Part shown: piece after piece, positions 14,708 to 16,704 of the stretch
How positions within the stretch are numbered: position 1 is the first letter of the stretch
Layout of the letters: every line of letters begins with the position of its first letter
NCBI GenBank assembly: GCA_009784355.1
Contig: WRBU01000004.1
Location: forward strand, 1-16,704
Direction: 5' to 3'
Length of the DNA stretch: 16,704 nucleotides
DNA from: Defluviitaleaceae bacterium
GTDB taxonomy: Bacteria > Bacillota > Clostridia > Lachnospirales > WRAX01
Program-made: the position numbers and the translations under genes
The notes under the pieces: generated by a model
What the model saw: the letters and a program-made list of their open reading frames with translations, nothing else
Databases searched by the model: none
Told to the model about the DNA's origin: nothing

Positions 14708-15817
14708 ATGAAGGCACTTGGAATTATTTTTGCAGGCGGACAAAAAGACAGCTTAAAAGAGCTTACGCAAAGCAGGGCATCCTCCGCAATGCCTGTTGGT
14801 AGCTGTTATCGTGCTATTGACTTTTCGTTGAGCAATATGGTGAACAGTGGTATAAACAAAGTGGCGGTTATGACGCAGTATAACAGCCGCTCGCTTCACG
14901 ACCATTTAAACAGCTCCAAATGGTGGGGTTTTGGCACGAAGCACGGCGGACTTTTTGTGCTTTCGCCGTTTTTGAGCAAAGACAACAGCTCGTGGTTTCG
15001 AGGTACTGCGGACTCTATTTACCAAAACATGACATATTTGCGCCGTAGCCGTGAGGAATACGTGATTATTACCAGCGGCGACGGCATTTATAAGATGGAC
15101 TACAACCGTATTTTGGATTTTCATATAGAAAAAAATGCCGATATAACCGTAGCCTGCAAAGAGATGTATGACATGGATGTGTCAAATTTTGGTGTGGTTA
15201 GCCTTGACGAAGGCGGAAGGCTTGTTGAATTTGAGGAAAAGCCCCTTGAGCCGTTTTCCAGCGTGGTGTCGCTGGGTATTTATGTTATGAGGCGTGAGCT
15301 TTTGATAGAATTGCTTGAAGCCATCATCCCGCAGGGGCGGCACGACTTTGTGCGTGATATTGTTATACGATATCGCAAGCAAAAGCGTGTTTATGGCTTT
15401 ATGTATGAAGGATATTGGGCGGGAATTAACTCCATTGAGAGCTACTATAACATCAATATGGATTTTTTGCGGGCAGACATACGCAACGAAATGTTTAACG
15501 CAGAACCATTTATCAAGACAAAAAATAAAGACGAGCCGCCGGCAAAATATAACACAAAGGCTGAGGTACGCAATGCCCTTGTGGGCAGTGGGTCTATTGT
15601 TGATGGGAGTATAGAAAATTCTGTGTTGTTTCGCAATGTACACGTAAAAGAAAATGCAGTGGTGCGAAATTCAATTATACTTGAAGGAAGCGAAATTGCC
15701 GAAGGTTGTGTTATTGAACACGCAATTATTGATAAATTAGTAAAAATATCGCCAAACCAAAGGGTCGTTGGAACAGCAAGAGAGCCGAAAATTGTACGCA
15801 AAAATACTACAATATAA
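14708..15817 (+). CDS. glgD: GlgD, regulatory-type paralogue of glucose-1-phosphate adenylyltransferase
   Basis: 369 residues, same fold as GlgC: an N-terminal nucleotidyltransferase domain and a shorter C-terminal beta-helix (about 285-355). Compared with the neighbouring GlgC, the catalytic loop is degraded. Position Arg18 of GlgC is Ser15 here, AKPA has become ASSA (Lys28 to Ser25), and [10 protein letters not shown] is SGDGIYKMDY. FEEKP (175-179) is kept. In Geobacillus, GlgD alone is nearly inactive but boosts GlgC in a mixed complex; the same role is likely here. TAGGAGG lies 7 nt before the ATG and overlaps the glgC stop; the gap is only 11 nt, so the two are co-translated. Confidence 0.93.
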   Translation: MKALGIIFAGGQKDSLKELTQSRASSAMPVGSCYRAIDFSLSNMVNSGINKVAVMTQYNSRSLHDHLNSSKWWGFGTKHGGLFVLSPFLSKDNSSWFRGTADSIYQNMTYLRRSREEYVIITSGDGIYKMDYNRILDFHIEKNADITVACKEMYDMDVSNFGVVSLDEGGRLVEFEEKPLEPFSSVVSLGIYVMRRELLIELLEAIIPQGRHDFVRDIVIRYRKQKRVYGFMYEGYWAGINSIESYYNINMDFLRADIRNEMFNAEPFIKTKNKDEPPAKYNTKAEVRNALVGSGSIVDGSIENSVLFRNVHVKENAVVRNSIILEGSEIAEGCVIEHAIIDKLVKISPNQRVVGTAREPKIVRKNTTI

Positions 15818-15830
15818 TGCAGGAGAATAT

Positions 15831-16466
15831 ATGCCAAAGATACTAATAACCGCTGGCGGAACTATTGAAAAAATTGATGCCGTGCGAAGCATTATTAATG
15901 ACTCGACAGGTCAGCTTGGAGCGGAAATTGCGAAAGTCTTCACCTTGGCTGGATGTGAAGTTTTTTATATCAAAGGAAAAAACGCATTGATGCCAAATTG
16001 CGGAAATATTGTCGAAATAGAGTCTGCAAAAGACCTTGACGTTGCCTTGGAAAACATTTTGATGAAACAAAAAATAGATGCTGTCATCCATGCCATGGCT
16101 GTTTCTGACTACGGGGTCAAAAATGCCGATATAACGGCAAAAATTAGCTCCGATGCTGATGAAATTGCGTTAGTCTTGAAAAAAATACCCAAAACGATTG
16201 CAAAACTGCGAAGGCTTGCACCTAATGCGGTTATTGTCGGGTTTAAGTTGACATCGAGTTTGACACAAGAGGAAACCATTAATAAAGCCCATGGGTTATT
16301 GTTAAAAAATGACTGCGACTTTGTGCTGGCTAACGACACTGTGAACTTAACGCAAACAGGGCATGTAGGCTATTTGGTTGACAAAAATAAAAAGTTTCAA
16401 ATTTTTACAGGCAAGGAAAAAATTGCCCAAGCAATAACAAATGAGGTGATGAAATGCTTAATATAG
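15831..16466 (+). CDS. coaB: Phosphopantothenate--cysteine ligase, stand-alone CoaB type
   Basis: Joins 4'-phosphopantothenate and cysteine using a nucleoside triphosphate, the second step of coenzyme A synthesis; cytoplasmic. 211 residues, about the length of the separate CoaB proteins of streptococci and enterococci rather than the about 400-residue CoaBC fusion of most bacteria. It has ITAGGTIEKIDAVRSI (6-21), NDSTGQLG (23-30), HAMAVSDY (87-94), VGFKLTS (136-142) and LANDTVNL (166-173), all family landmarks. The ATG at 15831 has AGGAG 5 nt upstream. It follows glgD by 13 nt and overlaps coaC by 13 nt. Confidence 0.88.
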   Translation: MPKILITAGGTIEKIDAVRSIINDSTGQLGAEIAKVFTLAGCEVFYIKGKNALMPNCGNIVEIESAKDLDVALENILMKQKIDAVIHAMAVSDYGVKNADITAKISSDADEIALVLKKIPKTIAKLRRLAPNAVIVGFKLTSSLTQEETINKAHGLLLKNDCDFVLANDTVNLTQTGHVGYLVDKNKKFQIFTGKEKIAQAITNEVMKCLI

Positions 16467-16704
16467 TTTTAGGAATAACGGGCTCTATTGCCGCTTATAA
16501 AGCGGCAGAAATTGCAAATTTACTGACAAAACAAGGACATACCGTACACACAATAATGACCGAGGCTGGGGCAAAATTCATAACACCTTTAACCATGCAA
16601 AGCCTTACGAAACAACGTGTTTACATAGATATGTTTGAAGAAATTGTTTACGAAGATATTCGCCATATAAGCCTTGCACAGCGGGCGGACATTTTTGTTA
16701 TTGC
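16454..16704 (+). CDS. coaC: Phosphopantothenoylcysteine decarboxylase CoaC, 3' end outside the window
   Basis: Flavin-dependent decarboxylase that converts phosphopantothenoylcysteine to phosphopantetheine, the third step of coenzyme A synthesis. 83 residues are visible: the flavoprotein start NIVLGITGSIAAYKAAEI (3-20), TEAGAKFITPLTMQSL (36-51) and HISLAQRADIFVI (71-83), where His71 matches the conserved catalytic His of the family. GAGG lies 7 nt before the ATG. The start overlaps the end of coaB, so the two are translationally coupled. Whether a second CoaB-like domain follows cannot be seen, but the separate coaB makes it unlikely. Confidence 0.93.
   Translation, partial: MLNIVLGITGSIAAYKAAEIANLLTKQGHTVHTIMTEAGAKFITPLTMQSLTKQRVYIDMFEEIVYEDIRHISLAQRADIFVI

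Noticed and set aside
14708..15817. glgD as a pseudogene copy of glgC
   Set aside because: The frame is intact, has a strong ribosome site and its changed residues match the known regulatory GlgD family rather than random decay.

Overview
The window looks like a chromosomal segment from an anaerobic, low-GC, Gram-positive bacterium of the Clostridia type. The reasons are an AT-rich sequence with strong GGAGG ribosome-binding sites, an ftsE-ftsX-LytM-peptidase-ctpA cluster, a paired glgC-glgD glycogen locus, and separate coaB and coaC genes. No rRNA, tRNA, CRISPR array, prophage or intact insertion sequence was seen. Both ends cut through genes.

Layout. Positions 1-3979 (minus strand) hold a cell-division and envelope block: ftsE, ftsX and a coiled-coil/LytM murein hydrolase, closed by a terminator. 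Next comes a ctpA-type processing protease with its own promoter. Upstream of ftsE is a structured leader, a TATAAT promoter and then a PucR/CdaR-like regulator (4178-5272). That regulator is divergent from a thioredoxin gene (5495-5812), and the space between them holds a large nested palindrome. A 127-bp inverted-repeat element (5886-6012), possibly a MITE, lies between the thioredoxin terminator and the next gene.

Positions 6014-11920 (minus strand) form a signalling operon. In transcription order it encodes a 1229-residue hybrid histidine kinase (two membrane segments, three PAS domains, HisKA, ATPase, receiver, Hpt), a receiver/HD-GYP response regulator that should degrade cyclic di-GMP, and a four-helix membrane protein with a permuted papain-like Cys/His domain. 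Upstream lies murC, which is missing part of its central domain. Between murC and the kinase is a perfect 16-bp inverted repeat. Its loop holds the kinase -10 box and its downstream arm holds the kinase ribosome-binding site. This is the most interesting regulatory structure in the window.

Positions 13384-16704 (plus strand, divergent from murC) hold glgC, glgD, coaB and the start of coaC in a tight operon. The first two make ADP-glucose for glycogen. The last two carry out the cysteine-addition and decarboxylation steps of coenzyme A synthesis.

Most genes are housekeeping. The parts most worth a second look are the kinase promoter/hairpin, the kinase operon with its papain-like membrane protein and Cys-rich PAS domains, the nested dyad between the regulator and thioredoxin, the 127-bp element, and the shortened MurC.
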